From assembly GCF_048771995.1 (NCBI RefSeq), contig NC_133036.1:16523001-16587000 (forward strand): a stretch of DNA of 64,000 nt, read 5' to 3'. Positions 1 to 12,400 of the stretch are shown here, in pieces; positions within the stretch are counted from its first letter, which is position 1; each line of letters opens with the position of its first letter. Below the pieces are notes generated by a model. It was not told the DNA's origin and ran no database searches. It saw nothing but the letters and a program-made list of their open reading frames with translations. This stretch comes from Taeniopygia guttata (lineage: Eukaryota > Chordata > Aves > Passeriformes > Estrildidae). The translations under genes were made by a program, and so were the position numbers.

Positions 1-26
1 GGGTCTCAGCTGGGCTTTTCCCATAG

Positions 27-51
27 GAGGATTTAGCTTCAGTGGAGACAG
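27..51 (+). CDS. HYDIN: Candidate 25-bp HYDIN microexon
   Basis: A TAG acceptor at 24-26 is followed by 25 bases encoding EDLASVET plus one base, then a GTTATG donor. The phase (0 in, 1 out) is exactly what the exon at 420 needs, which opens with two bases of a split codon. The short length and non-optimal donor keep this tentative. No homologous residues were recognised. Confidence 0.33.
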
Positions 52-419
52 GTTATGCAAGTGGGGCAGGGCTGCAGGTCTCCACAGGAGAATGCTGGAT
101 GGGTGCAGTGTATGGGAACAATGCTCCTGGAGGACGAATCTTTGGCTTGATCCGCAGGGGAACTGCTGTGCGAGCAGCGTCACCTGTGTGCACAGTTGTT
201 AGGAGGGACACAGTGCTGGCTTTAAAATCAAGTATGGGATGGTGTGCTTTACCATGGTGCTAAGAGAAGAAGGGAAGGAGCTGCTTCTGGGAAATAGTGC
301 TCCCAGTGCCCAGCAGACTGGGGAAAAAGGACCATGTTCCTTCCCAAGGTTGTGCCCATTGCAGTGAAAGGTGCCTGCTTGCTTTCAAAGCCCCTCTGAG
401 CCATCTGCCCCCTGTGCAG

Positions 420-3400
420 GTAAAAAGCCTCAGCTCAGGAATAAACAAGCCTCTGGGGACAAAATCAACAAAGATGCCAAAGACAAGACCCCTTCAGCAC
501 AAAAGGAGAAGCCAGCCAGCAAACCCAACATAAAGGACACCAAGGTAAACATGATCTGCCCTGGCTGATGCCCAGGACCTTTGCATTGTCTTTGAGATGA
601 GCAGGGGCTGCTTACAGTGGAGGCTCTGTGCCAGCCAGGGCCTGGTATGTGCGTCCATAGTGCCACGACTTGGGCTGGGAATGTGCTCTGGCAGACAGCT
701 CCACTGCTTCTCAGTGGTTTGCTGGCAAAGTGCAGTCCTGGCTAGTGTGGCTGCAGGCAGTGAACAAAGTGCTGGGAGGCTGCACTGGGGGCTTGCAACC
801 TTGGCTGTCTGCTGGCCAAGGGATGGGCCCTCCAGGACCATCCCCTGGAGCCCCCAGCCTGCACTGCAGGGCTGTTCTAGTTTCCACTAGGGAGGAACCC
901 CAGCTCCAAGCCCAGCAGTGGGAGTTGTTCAGGGCTTTCCACCGTGGTTTCTTTTCCTTACAATGGTTCACATTGCAGTTCACAGTTTCCACTGCTCCTG
1001 CGCCACAACAGCTGAACATCATCAGCAGTTCTGGGGAAGAGCTGAACTGCTTGAGCTGTGTGCTGCCCGAGGACCTGCTGGTGGACATCCTCAGTGAGAG
1101 GCTGAAGGTGTGTGGGGTGGGGGAAAAGGAGACATTCCTGCTCCACAGAGACAGCACTGGGGTACAACTCGAGGAGGGGGAGGTCTGTGCATGCAGTTGG
1201 GGGATCCTGGACTGTGTGCAGGGAGCCCTGGGGAATGCTGCAGCTGCCCTTAGTTGGCAGAGCCTAAGGACAGATCCAAGCTGCTCTTAGCTACTGCACT
1301 TGGAACAAGGATGGCTGGTGACATCTGGGTTTGCGGTGCAGCTGCGAGCCCCCTGTGTGCAATGGCTGACTTACTCTTCCCTTTATTCACAGTGTAAAGA
1401 CTGCTACAAGGGAGTGGTCTTTGATGGCTTGGAGACCCTCTTTGCAAGCAGCCTGGAATCTTCTCTGCTCTGTGTACTCAAAGCTGTCAAAAATCGTTGT
1501 CATATCTTCATGGTGAACCTGCATCAGGATTATGCTTCTTGGCAAGCCAGGGATGAAGCTGAAAGAAAGAGGAAGGAAGCTGAAAGAGAGAAGGAAGGTG
1601 AGCTATCTTCATCCCTCTCAAATCTTGTCTCTCAATGTATCTTATCTCTGTGTATCTGGGTCTGCAGCAGAGCTTGTAAGAAATGTTTTTATTAATCGTT
1701 CCACCTTCTGCCGCAGTGTAACCAACACTCATCTCAAGAATTGCAGGAGACCAGAGGTTTTAGGACTCACCTTAATCTCTAACACTAAAGCTTGGGCACA
1801 AGTGCAAGCTGCTGTAGCTCAGTGACAAACAACTCTCCTCAGCCTTGGTGCACTTAAGCCAGACAAAGCCCAGGACCTCACTGCCTGGCCATAGTTTGGG
1901 GGATTGAATTTTGGAGCAGGGATATGAGCCCCCCAAGATCTGGTATGATAGGCTGGGTCAGGAAAAGCTGTGAATCCTTGCGGCTGACCCAGAGCACCCA
2001 GCTCTGCTTGCAGTCACTCATGGTTTCTCCTCTGGTTTGTGCTAAAGTACTGCAGCGGGAAAAAGCCATTCAGAGGTACATAGAATGTGTCTTGCAAATG
2101 GATGAGGACGAGTTTGATGCCCTCCCTGAGGAGAAGAAAGCAGAAGTGGATAAAATGTTATTGGAAAAGAAGCGCATACAGAGGGAGAGGTGAGTAAGCC
2201 TTCCACACGTTACTGCTCTTCCATGGCTTATTGTCCCTGGAGGGCTTCCCTGCTCCAAGGATTCTGAGCTCAGAGCTGTTGGATAGCAAAGGCCAGAAGC
2301 AACACAGGGATGGACACTCTTCGCTCCCTGCCTCCCAAGAGAGGAAGGACCTTCTTCTGTTGAGAAGTTTCTTCTTCTCTATTTTAGTGGTGAGCCCTCC
2401 TGGTTAGATGCTGCCTGCAGGGACCTGGGCTTTGGGCTCGCCTTGGCACTGCCTGTAGAAGTGTATTTAAGTCCATGATGTTGATTTGCACCTCCTCATC
2501 ATCTCCCTCCACCAAAACAGTGGGATTGTGGTGTGGGCAGGTGTGGGGCACAGACCAAACCTTGGTTTGGATCCTGGTCCTGCCAGAGATGAAGTCCTTG
2601 CAATGCTGATCTGCCAGGGTTCTCCTTATGGTGGGACACCACCCATAAAAGCTCACATCCCTTAGGCTCCCCTTCAGCTGCAGCATTAGGCAAGCACAGG
2701 GGAAGCTCTGCTCCAGCAAGGCAGCCCAACTCAGGCAAAGTGTGGAGCTGGGAGTGGAGGCTGCTTGAAGCAAGCCTGTGTATCAGGACTTCCTTCAGCC
2801 CAGGCTCAAGCTGGTTTCATGGGGAGGAGATGGACGAGGCTGCTTCAAATCTTTTCCATGGCAGACAGCACTGGTTTGCTTGGTCACAGCTGGCTCCAGC
2901 AGGAAACTTGTTTGACAAGAGCCTGTCTTGCAGGAGAGGGGTTCCTGCAGCCTTTGCCTTCTGATAGGATTGTTCTCATTAAGAGCAGGCTATGCCCAGG
3001 GAGAAAGGGGATGAATGAGCTGAGTAAGAATTGTAGGAGAGAGAAGCAGATGTTAGCAATTTGTGATCTGCTTTAAACTGGGAAATCATGAGATGAAGGG
3101 GGGTTTTAGGCATCAGCACAGAGAGCTGGTGGATCAGCCTTTGGCAGTGGGCTGGAGGTGTCTGGGGTGTGCCTTAAGAGGGAGGTTGCACAGTCAAGAC
3201 CTTATGATGGCAAGGTTTAGGTTTGGCTGGTCATGGAGGTCTCCTTCCACCAATCCCCTCACTTGGACCTCTGTGGGTTGAGGAAAATTCATGGAAATGG
3301 TCTCACAGTTCTGCCTGGCCTCGGGGTCAAGGAACGAAGTGCAGGGCCAGCCAGGACTAGTGAGCCCAAATTTCTGGTGGTGACTCTCAGTGATATTTTC

Positions 3401-6400
3401 TGTTTTGTTTGCTGAAGGGAGCAGAAGCGGCTGGCTCAAAAGCTTGAGGAGGAGGCAAAAGCCTTAGAGGAGGAAGAGAGGCAGAAGGAGGAAGAGAGGC
3501 AGAATGAGGAAGAGAGGCAGAAGAAGGAAAAGAAGGGTGTCTCTGTGAGGAAGCAACCTCCACAGCCAGAGAAGGGGAAAACCAAACCCCCAGAGAAGAT
3601 GGAAACCAAGGCCCCAGAGGGGAAGGAAACCAAATTCTCAGACAAGAAGGAAACCAAACCCTCAGAAATGGAGGAAAGCAAAATCCCAGAAATGAAGGAA
3701 ACCAAATCCCCTGAGGGGGAGGAAATCAAAGCCCCAGAGAAGAAGGAAACCAAAATCCTAGAAATGAAGAGAACCAAAATCCCAGAGAAGTTGAAATACA
3801 AAGCTCCAAATAAAGAGGAAACCAAAGTCCCTGAGAAGAGGGAAACTGAAATCCCAGAGGACCCATCTGAGATGGAGAACTTGATCCTGAGGTTTCAGAT
3901 CTATGAGTCATCGCAGCAGAACGTCGCAGAGGTTTTGTCCTACTGGGACAGGGTTCAGGGTACCATGCAGTTACCTGTGATCCAAAAGGGAGACAAGTCC
4001 CAGTCTTCAGCTGAAAACAAAGGTCAGAAGACCAATAAGCCTCAGGAGAAGCTGGAGAAGCTTGAACAAAAAAGTGGAGACCAAAGGAGTCGTCAGTCAT
4101 CTCAGCTGGAGATGCAAAGTGAAGTTGCAGAGGGGGCAGTCAGAGACGAGCATGTTGGGGTGCCGTGCCTGGACATCCAGGTCTCAGATCCAAAGGCCAT
4201 GATCGGGGAGATCCTGAGGGATGGGAAGCTGCCATCGGAAGACGAGGTAACACCCTGCAAGGCTCAGATCTTGAGCTTGTCATGGTCTTGGGCCCTGGAG
4301 CATTGTGAGATAATGGCACAGAGCCTTGTCCAGGCCCCTGATGATGTTCCACAATGACTCTGTATCATCTGTGTGGATGGGGAGGTTATCACCATCCCTC
4401 AGATGGGCAGGAAGTGGGAGTGCTCTGTGTACAAGTGTCCCATCTGTTCAGAGTTTCCCAGCCTGGAAATCATAAACGGCCCCAGGACAGGGCAGCTCAC
4501 AGTCATTGTTTTCTTCAGCTGAGTCACTTGGGAGAGGTTTCTCTCCCGGTCCTGCTTGGAACTCTTGACTCTGCTCACCCCACTGGGCATAACAAAGCAC
4601 TTGTACTTCATGTAAATTAAAAACCCCGTTGTCAAAAGCTCAGTGCCTTTAAAGAAGGAGTTGTGAGGATGAAGGTGGCAGAAGTATAAAGAGGATTTTC
4701 CCTTCTGTTTTAGATGCTGCAGCATGTGGGACTGCATCCCGACGGCCCTCCCCTTGCCCCTGCTGCTGTGCTCTCCATAGTCGAGTACCCAGAGGAGCGG
4801 CTGGGCCCTGCAGAGCGTGTGGAGCCCTTCACCATTGTGGCACCAGAAGGTGCTGCTGTGGAAGACAATCTGGTGGGTGCTCCAGTGGTGCCAGAGCAGG
4901 GACCAGGCTAGATGGGGACATGGGGGACAGGTTGGATGGAAAAGGATCACGGTGGAGAGGTAGTGAAGATGTGATGGGGCCCTGTGTCTGCAGGTCTCCT
5001 TTCTGTCAGGGATGGGACAAAAGAGACAGCTCTGTGGAGACAGAGCGGTTTTGTAAGACAAGACGGGAAAAAAAAATCACTTAAAACAGTCAACTTCCTT
5101 TGAGGAAAGGGTCTGAGTGAGAAGGAGTGTCCTAGGTAAAACAAACACCAATAAGGAAGACCAAGTCCATGGGAAGGTGGACTTACTTATTTATTCTCTC
5201 TTCTGTTGGTGAACAAACTCCCATTTTGCTTTCCAGGATAGGGATGTCTCAGGGCTCACCTCTCTCTCCCTTTTCTCCCTCCCCTTAGGCCGAGGCCCCA
5301 GATGTGAAGGGCAGTTCTGCCGAGGGCCAACCAAAGACAGGTGAAGCAGCCAGCAGAGACAGCTCTGCAAAGGAGAAGCAGATCTCCACACAGAGAACAG
5401 AAAGTCCCCAGGATTCCTCTGCAATGAGATCCCAAAGTACACTGGAAAGTGCCTCAGTCCCCACAGAATTCCTCAGGTGAGCCGCAGGGGGGAGGTGATG
5501 CCTCTGCTTCTTGGTCCTCTTGCCAAACAAGGCCCATCATCCCCAGCTCCACAGCGACGCTGTGCCAGTGCCTCCACGGGATGGCGAGTGCACCCTCCTT
5601 GTTTGGTTTGCTCCTCAGTGATGTCTGAAGGCTCCTCTTTAATTGCCAGGCTGAAACGGTACCGGTGGGTAGTGCCTGCCCACGGTGAGGTGGAACTGAA
5701 GGTTCACTTCTCCGCCAAAAGGCCAGGGAAGTTTGAGCAGACGCTGAGGTTTGAGCTCGTGCAGACAAAGCGCCAGTACAAGCTGCCCTGCCGTGGCACC
5801 AGCCTGTACCCCAGCATCAGCCAGGACCCATGGTAAGGCTGGCCCCTGGCAGCCCCCACACCACTGCTGCCCCTGAACCACAGCCAGGGCTGACCCCTGG
5901 GGCTTCTGCCTGGGCAGATCGTGCTGCCTGAGGTCACCCAGCACCTCCTCCTGTGCTGGAGCTGGCAAGGCAGATGGTACCTCAGCCTCCAGGAGGGGTT
6001 TTGGCTTTCTGACTACATTTCCTACTTGGAGCATCTCATAGCTCTTCCTTCCTCACTTTTCTGTCCAGGGTGGTGTTTCCACAGTGGAGGGAGGCCATGG
6101 AGGAAGATGAAATCATCTTCAAGGAGTATGTTGAGAGCACAAAGCAATTCCACTTTGGACCACTGCTGTGTGGGAAATCAAGAGACTGGTACGTGCTCCC
6201 TGCTGGGCCTTGTACTTTTCTGGACACACCTGGAGAGACAGGCTGTCCCAGTGGCACAATCCTGGGAGACACATGGGTTTGAAGGACCACAGATGTGTGA
6301 ACTTGAGCAGATTAGAGGCAAATGAGCCTTGGAGGAGCTGCTCTGCCTGCCCAGTGGGTGCCTTGGTGGCCAGAGCCGCATGCTGCTGCCAGTCCGAAGG

Positions 6401-9400
6401 TGACTTGGGGGACAACTTTTGTGTCCCCCCACATGTCAGCTTCAAATTAACTTTATGGGGGGGGGGGGGGGTTTGAAGTGCTTTGAGCTCTGCAGGTAGC
6501 CTGATCAAGCAATTATTCTATAGATGGTTTTGTAAACCTTTCATTGATCTGTAATTATTAATAAGATTTTATGGTTGACCTGCCAGTGGATGTCGCGAGG
6601 AACGTACAGCAGGAATTACATTTTCCTGTAAAGACATTGCATCCTCACTGCTGGATAAAGTCTACCTAAACACATTGCCATTGAAGCTATTGTGTACTTC
6701 TACTTTTACTGTCACATTTAAAAAAAGATAATACTTAACATTAAGTTCTTGTCTTCATGGGAGCTCTGGAGAGCTTAGGCCTACTTTGACATCCAAAGGA
6801 AATGAAATTGAAATAATTTAAAAAACAGATAATCTTTAGCCAGGTTGATGGATGGTCTGGGATCTCTGTTTTTCTCTTTAGCCCTTTCACTCCAAAGTCA
6901 TTTCCACACCTGAGAGAAGGGTCATTTGTTATCTTTTTGTATTCCTCTTGGGAATTGATGCTTTATATTTCTTTCTCAGACTTTGAGCTAACCCATGAAA
7001 TCCAAAGCACTTTTATGACTTTTATGAAAGAGATTAGCTAAACTCTTTTTCCAAAAGCCTTTCTTTATACCCTGCAGGGAAGGCACCCCAAGAAGGGGAA
7101 AGACCCCATGTGCCTGGTGTATTTTTATTTTTCTGGGCACCTTTGAATTTGCATTGTATCAAAAACTCTCAAAGTGGCCTGAGCATCATCAGGCTTCTGG
7201 GCAGGAGGCACCAAGTCCAGGGAAGGCATCAGAGTAAGGCAAGGCTGAGCACACGCCCATGCCCCTGACTGGGATCCATTTCCCTCACTTGTTTGTTAGA
7301 GTAGGGTCTTCCAGCACTGCTTCCTTGGGTGCACACGGTGCTCTCCTCTGTGTGTGGCAAAGGCAAGAGTCTGCTCTGCAGCCTTTTCCCTTTTTGTGGA
7401 CAGGTACAAGGCCCAGAACTGTCCCAGCAACTTGGAGAATATAACCATCCTCAACAACTCCCCCATGGACGTAGAGGTCCAGTTCTCCTTTGAGAATGCT
7501 GGGGAAGCAGCGACGTTCCTCTTGGACCCTCCCAGCATGGCACTGAAACCAAAGGAGAAGCAGGTAGGAGAAGGGCAGGCAGAGCAGGCACCGTAGAAGT
7601 GCCCAGGGGCTGCTCCTCCTGCTCACACACAGAGCTCTTTCAATTTCTTCCTGTGGGGCCGTGTCCAGGAGCTGACCATTTGGGCCTACCCCACTTCCCC
7701 TGGCTTCCTGCAAGACAAACTCATCTGCAGCGTTGGGAAGAACCCGGAGCCAGTGGTCTTCAGCCTGTGCTGCCATGGGGTGCACGTGAAGCTGGAGGTC
7801 AGCCCCCTGGAGCTGTCTTTTGACAAGATGCTTCTGCACAGGTCAGTCATCCCACAAGCACTCCAAGTCTTGTGACAAAGAGAAAACGTTTGACTCTGGT
7901 TTCCAGGGCATGGATGGAGCTGCTCCAAGTTGCATTCAGTGGCCAGGCTGGTGTGGCCATCCAGCAGCTGATGCCAAGTGCCTTCCTGTCTCTGCAGGAC
8001 TGACAGCAGGACCTTGGTCCTGAAAAACAACACCCTGCTGCCCATGGCCTGGCAGCTCAGTGGGCTGGATGACCTTGCTGAGGACTTCTCCTTGTCACAA
8101 GATAAAGGCACCATTGATCCTCGCTCAGAGTTGGAAGTGACAGTGCATTTCAATGCCGGACAGATTGGCAGCATTGAGAAGACCCTCCGACTAGAGGTGA
8201 GAGGGGCTGTGCCCTGCCTGGCAGAGCAGGGCACAGTGAGCAGCTGTGTGCTGCTAGGGACAGGGTCAGGAAGAGCTGCACCTGACAGACACAAGGGTGC
8301 TGTGACCCCAACTTCTGCCTCTACACAGCGTTTGCCAGAACGTGCAGTGCATCCACATCCCCCCAGATAACCAGACACTGCATCCTGAGCCTGTACCACA
8401 ACCACCTTGTCCCTGTGAGTGGTTGAAGGTTGTGTGGTTGTACAGACTGCAGCGTGATCTCTACATTCCTTCCGGACTTTGTCTGAAGCTCTTGCATAGT
8501 GCAACAAACTCTCCCCCTGGGATTTTGTTCCCCATGGATTAGGGGCTGCATTTCAGAGAGGGTGCTAGGTGATTGAGAGGGTTGTCAATGCCACCTGCTC
8601 TGAGACACCTCACACTTCTTGTGGTTGTTCTTACACCCCTGTGCCTCTCAAGGATGCTTTAGCAGCAGCATGCCCCACTGTGGGAGTGCAGAGTTTGCTG
8701 ATAGGGTTTTTTACTGCAGTAGAATCCCACTGGGGCAGCCCGTGAGAGGAACAGGTTAGCAAAGCTTGGGAGTCCACCAACGCTTGTGAAGCCAGGGAGG
8801 CCATAGGGGAAGCAGCCAGCAGAGACAAGGACTTTCAGGCTGTGTACCAAAAGAACAATATGAACAGTGTTTGTTTCTTGCTGCCTCAGGTTTCAGATAC
8901 AGAAAACATCCTGGGGATTGTTCAGACTGAAAACATCAAAATCTCTGCAGAAGTCTATGAGGTTTCTGTGAGCCTCAACATGCCTGAAGGTCAGTGGATG
9001 CCTCCCAAATAAAGCAGTCCAGGTGCACTGCATTACCCTGGGAGATGGTAATGCATCCCAAAGCACTTGGCATGGGATGGGATGGAATACAAGGTTGGCA
9101 TGGATACATAAAGCAGGTACCTGCAACCTGCATGAACTAAAGTAATGTCAGGGAACTGACAGCCTTAAGTCTCTCCCCTCTGAACTTTGAAGTGTGCAGC
9201 TTCATGTGCAGATTGGATCTGGGGGCTTTGAAACAACAGTGATCTGACCAGGCAGTTGGCAGCCCCCACAGGCTCAGCACAGCATATAAAGTAATTGGAA
9301 TTGTGCTTGGAAGTGAGGAAATGGAAGGCAAGATCTGAGCCTGCAGATATTTTGAGTGAGAAGAAAAAGGGCAGACAAGTAGCTGGAAAACACCTTCAGG

Positions 9401-12400
9401 AATGGAAACTTGCTGAAAAGGGTTTTGCTCCGAGACCTCCATGTAGCTTGTGGCCTGTTGTATTCTGCAGCAGCTCACAAATACTGTGTTTGATCTCGCT
9501 CTGTGGGCTTTCTGCAGGTCCAGATGGAAGCTTGGAATTTGGAACCATTAGTGTCCTGGATAATGTGAAGAAAGTCCTGAGTCTGAAGAACAAAGGGGTA
9601 TACAACACTGAGTACAGGTGAGTCCAGCTGCCTGGTAGTGAGCATTTCCTTGGGTTCCCAGGCCTGCTTTCTTCCTCTGTCAATGGCTAGAATCTGTTTC
9701 CATGCTGGCTACCTCATGGTAAATACAAAACCTGGGCTCTCTGATCTCAGCTATTCTACCAGAGAATCCAGCCCCAAACCAGCAGTTCTTCACAGCTCAG
9801 CTGGAGCTCAAATGAGAGCCCCAGAAATTTCAGTAACTGAAATGCTGAGATCATTGACTTGCTTTGATGGTCACCTGCTTTATTTTTCTGAGACTCTGTA
9901 AGAAGTGAATGAAAAATTACAGTGTCAAGGTTTCTTGCAGTAACCTCGTGATTGTCTGAACTCTCTGTCAAGATCCAGGATTCCCTGAGCAGAGCTGGAT
10001 TCTCCCTTTTTTGTCTGGTCCTGTGCAAAGTCCTGGCTGTACTGGTGGCACCTGTACTTTTAACTGCAGAGATCTCCATTCCTTCCCTTTCTCCCCAGTT
10101 TCACGCTGAAGGGTGCAGGTCGCAGAATGCAAAACGTGGCATCCCACTTCACTGTTCAGCCTCAGTCAGGCATGCTGGCTGCCTCCCAGCGTGGCGTGAA
10201 TATTGAAATACTCTTCCACCCCACAAGTGAAATTCTCCTCAAGAATGAGCCCATCATCTCCTGCCAGGTAAGCTGGCTGGGCCAGGCTGTGTTATCACAC
10301 GGTGTTCTGGGAGTGTAAACAGAGTAGGTGTCTAATGGAAGGAGGGTTTTACTGGAGAATTCTCTCTCCTACATACACAAAGTCTTTCAAAACCATTTGG
10401 GAGGCTTCCTAAGTGGAGCTGAGCATCTGACTCTGGAGGAGGTGCTTAAACAGGGAGGCCTGGGGTGGAGGCTGGCCTCTTTGCTTTGGTTACCTCCCTT
10501 CCTGTGGACACAGGTGATAGATGCCCGCTCAGGTGAAGGAGGCCAGGTTGTCACCAGCATCCCAGTGAAGGTGTCAGCGAAAGCCGAGTACAGCAAGTAC
10601 AGCATTGAGCCTGCCTCACCCATCGACTTCGGTGCCGTGATCAAGGGCACCAAGAAGAGCCAGGCTGTCGTACTGGAGAACAAAGGCGCGCTCAACCTCA
10701 AATTCCGCGTCCGCCGAGCACCCGAGCTTGCATCTGCGTCAGAAAGCAAAAGGTACGAGAAGCCCTGCACTGCCCTTCCTGTGTGAGGAGGCACCAGCCA
10801 CGGCTGGTATGGGGCAGGCAGCCAGGAGACCTGGGCTATCGTCCATCCGCATCCCTGGCTTGGGGACAGGGGGCAGAAAAAGGCCTCGGTATCCACATGT
10901 GTAGTACAAAGCTGTGATAGAGCTGCTCAGTCCAGCAATGGGTGCTGCAGGCTGCTCTCTGGGAGCCATCAGAGCACAAAGGCTTTCCTCTGTGAGGAGG
11001 AAGCCAGCTTTGGCCTCAGAGAAAGGCAGGGGAGCTCAGCATGACAGATACCTCTGCTTTCTCTTCTCAGTTTAAAGCAAGGGGAATCTGCTGCATCAGC
11101 TACAAAGACCTCATCAAGGAAATCAAGCTCCTTGTCACAGGTGGGTGACTCCTGCTCCCCAGCAGTGCTGCTGCAGGCGATGTGAGAAGATGCTGCTGTG
11201 CCCAGGCTGGGCACACGGTGGGACGTGGTCTGCCGGATGGAGTCCAGTATCTGCTCAGTCCCCCTGGCAGTCCTGTACACTGGCTCTGACCTGGAGTTGT
11301 CGGGTCAACAGAGGGGAGCAGGTCCTAAGAGCCAGGGACCTCATAAAACAGAAGAGCTGAACAGGACAGAACGCACATCCAACCAATATGATTAATGCAA
11401 CGTTCTCCCCTTATTCGTCATAAGATGGCAGTTTATATACACTTCTACATAGTTTACAGTTTACAAAGGCACTCTGACTGGCAAGGTAACATTGTTTACC
11501 TTTGCCTTAAGGTGGTCAGACTTTTCACACTGCAGCTCTATTCTATTTCATGCTCGGATAGCTCATTACTTTGTAGTTACCTTAACATAATTTCTGACTG
11601 CGCCACAACTGAATTCTCACTGCATCAAAGGCTTCTAGGCCCCTTCAAGGCCGGTTATCAGGACCGAGTCTGAGTGGGTAGCTCAATTCTCACTCCAGAC
11701 ATAAATCATGCTCTCTCTCTCTCAGAAATTCTGTAACAGGTCCTGTGTTTGGTAACTGTGAGCCAGCATAGGTCTGTGGACACCACAGAAGCAAAAACAT
11801 CTCCCATTGAGCTCCCAGTCCACAGAGCTCAGACAACATTGCTTTTTCTTCTTCCCAGTCCCTACCTCTCTCCCATCATTTCTCACAGATATTTCTGCTC
11901 TCCTGTGTTACCTATGGAGATTGAAGGATCACAACTACCACCTTCATTCTTTACACTCAAACTGCTTTCTCTCTGCCACTTGGGACAGATTTGCAGCTCC
12001 TCCTGGCTTGTTGCTCTCAACCTGGGGCTGCCTTTGGGCCATGGAGTCATCCTTCCCTGCCCTGGGACTGGGTGCTTGGGCCCAGCTGGAGGCCAAGGCA
12101 GGACATATTCCTTGCTGGGGTGCTGAAGGTATAGCTAATAGCCATCAGCCTCTCCTGGAACTTTTTCTGCAGGGTCACCTCAATCTTGGCATGTTCACGG
12201 TGTCCCCCTGCTCTGGCTCCATCCGTCCGTGGGGTCAGCAGAAGATCACAGTGGAATGCCTTGCTGGGCAGGAGGGGACATGTGAGGAGCAGCTCTACAT
12301 TGACATTCCAGGCAGAGACCCTGAGGACAATCCCCTCGGCATTCCCTTTACCCTGATGGCCGAGTCCTGCCTCCCAGGTACCTTCTGCCCACAGTCACAC

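Noticed and set aside
3436-3825. Minus-strand frame with repeated Phe/Ser/Leu words
   Set aside because: Antisense shadow of the HYDIN KETKxPEK repeat.
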